In this document: one piece after another, positions 5,729-6,126 of the stretch
Numbering within the stretch: position 1 is the stretch's first letter
Layout: each line of letters opens with the position of its first letter
Source: QHWK01 sp035315685
Lineage (GTDB): Bacteria > Acidobacteriota > Vicinamibacteria > Vicinamibacterales > CAVVIG01
Direction of reading: 5' to 3'
DNA: 6,126 nucleotides
Assembly: GCA_035315685.1 (NCBI GenBank)
Contig: DATFXR010000612.1
Location: 1 to 6,126 of the forward strand
Translations under genes and position numbers: made by a program
Notes under the pieces: generated by a model
Database searches by the model: none
What the model saw: only the letters and a program-made list of their open reading frames with translations
What the model was told of the DNA's origin: nothing

Positions 5729-6126
5729 TTGGACACTGTTACTCGCGCCAAGAACATCTGCCTGACGCCGAGCACCGAATGGCCGGTCATTGCTGAAGAG
5801 CAGACGCCGGCGGCGACGCTGATCACCGGATACGTCGTCCCGCTCGCGGCGATCGGTGCCGTGGCCGGTCTCATCGGCGGATCGCTGGTCGGCATCAGCG
5901 TGCCGTTCGGCGGCACCTACCGCGTGCCGCTGACGGCCGGCCTCGTCGGCGCCGTGTTCACGTTCGTCATGGCGATCGTCGGCGTGTTCCTGATCTCGGT
6001 CGTCATCAACGTCCTCGCCCCGACGTTCGGCGGCCAGCAGAACAGCTCGCAGGCGTTGAAGGTTGCCGTGTATTCCTACACGCCGGCCTGGATCGCGGGT
6101 GTCCTGCACATCCTGCCGCTGCTCGG
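5729..6126 (+). CDS. Yip1-family integral membrane protein, 3' end missing
   Basis: The first 132 codons of a membrane protein whose 3' end lies outside the window. The start is TTG at 5729, after GGAGGG; the frame is closed by TGA at 5690-5692 and no alternative start lies between. The N-terminus MDTVTRAKNICLTPSTEWPV followed by IAEEQTPAAT matches the conserved amphipathic entry of bacterial Yip1-domain proteins, which usually reads R-x-K-x-I-x-L-x-P-x-x-E-W-x-x-I-x-x-E. Three hydrophobic segments are visible, about residues 33-57, 68-97 and 116 to the window edge. Between them are the family-like NVLAPTFGGQQNSSQALKVAVYSYTPAW. Bacterial Yip1 proteins are inner-membrane proteins of poorly known function; the eukaryotic relatives act with Rab GTPases, which does not carry over. 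The divergent PEGA gene shares its upstream region. The family call is secure; the role is unknown. Confidence 0.87.
   Translation, partial: MDTVTRAKNICLTPSTEWPVIAEEQTPAATLITGYVVPLAAIGAVAGLIGGSLVGISVPFGGTYRVPLTAGLVGAVFTFVMAIVGVFLISVVINVLAPTFGGQQNSSQALKVAVYSYTPAWIAGVLHILPLL

Noticed and set aside
5360..6109. Minus-strand 249-codon frame opposite the Yip1 gene
   Set aside because: Runs of His, Asp, Glu and Arg are the expected antisense of a hydrophobic membrane protein; the plus strand shows a clear Yip1-type sequence with a good ribosome binding site.

Overview
The window is strongly GC-rich bacterial DNA with tightly packed genes. The gene families, the secreted Ig-domain protein and the short AT-rich 'attccaa'-type intergenic repeat most resemble Acidobacteriota, perhaps the Vicinamibacteria lineage. 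This placement is an inference from style and family recall, not a phylogenetic result.

Layout: (1) 2-1582 (+) is the 3' part of a sodium:solute symporter (SSS/SLC5-like) gene that begins before the window. (2) 1588-1794 (+) is a small two-helix membrane protein, translationally coupled to the symporter and probably its accessory subunit. (3) 1795-1923 is a regulatory intergenic region. It holds a candidate sigma70-type promoter, a near-palindrome over the -10 box, and a nested stem-loop that would bury the ribosome binding site and start codon of the next gene. (4) 1924-4752 (+) encodes a 942-residue exported protein: a beta-rich N-terminal half, an Ig-FN3-Ig tandem and a C-terminal domain of about 210 residues. 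(5) 4753-4808 is a short gap between converging genes, with a heptamer repeat that runs into the stop codon of the next gene. (6) 4809-5588 (-) encodes an exported PEGA-domain protein with a proline-rich linker and a two-cysteine tail. (7) 5589-5728 is the gap between diverging genes and contains a perfect inverted repeat. (8) 5729-6126 (+) is the 5' part of a Yip1-family membrane protein gene with a TTG start; it runs off the window.

The genes do not form one obvious pathway. The symporter and the small protein are one transcriptional unit. The large surface protein appears to have its own promoter and possibly translational control. The PEGA and Yip1 genes diverge from a shared upstream region. 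I see no CRISPR array, transposase, phage gene, rRNA, tRNA or defence system. The less ordinary signals are the start-site stem-loop at 1888-1928, the symporter's small partner, and the unnamed C-terminal domain of the surface protein.
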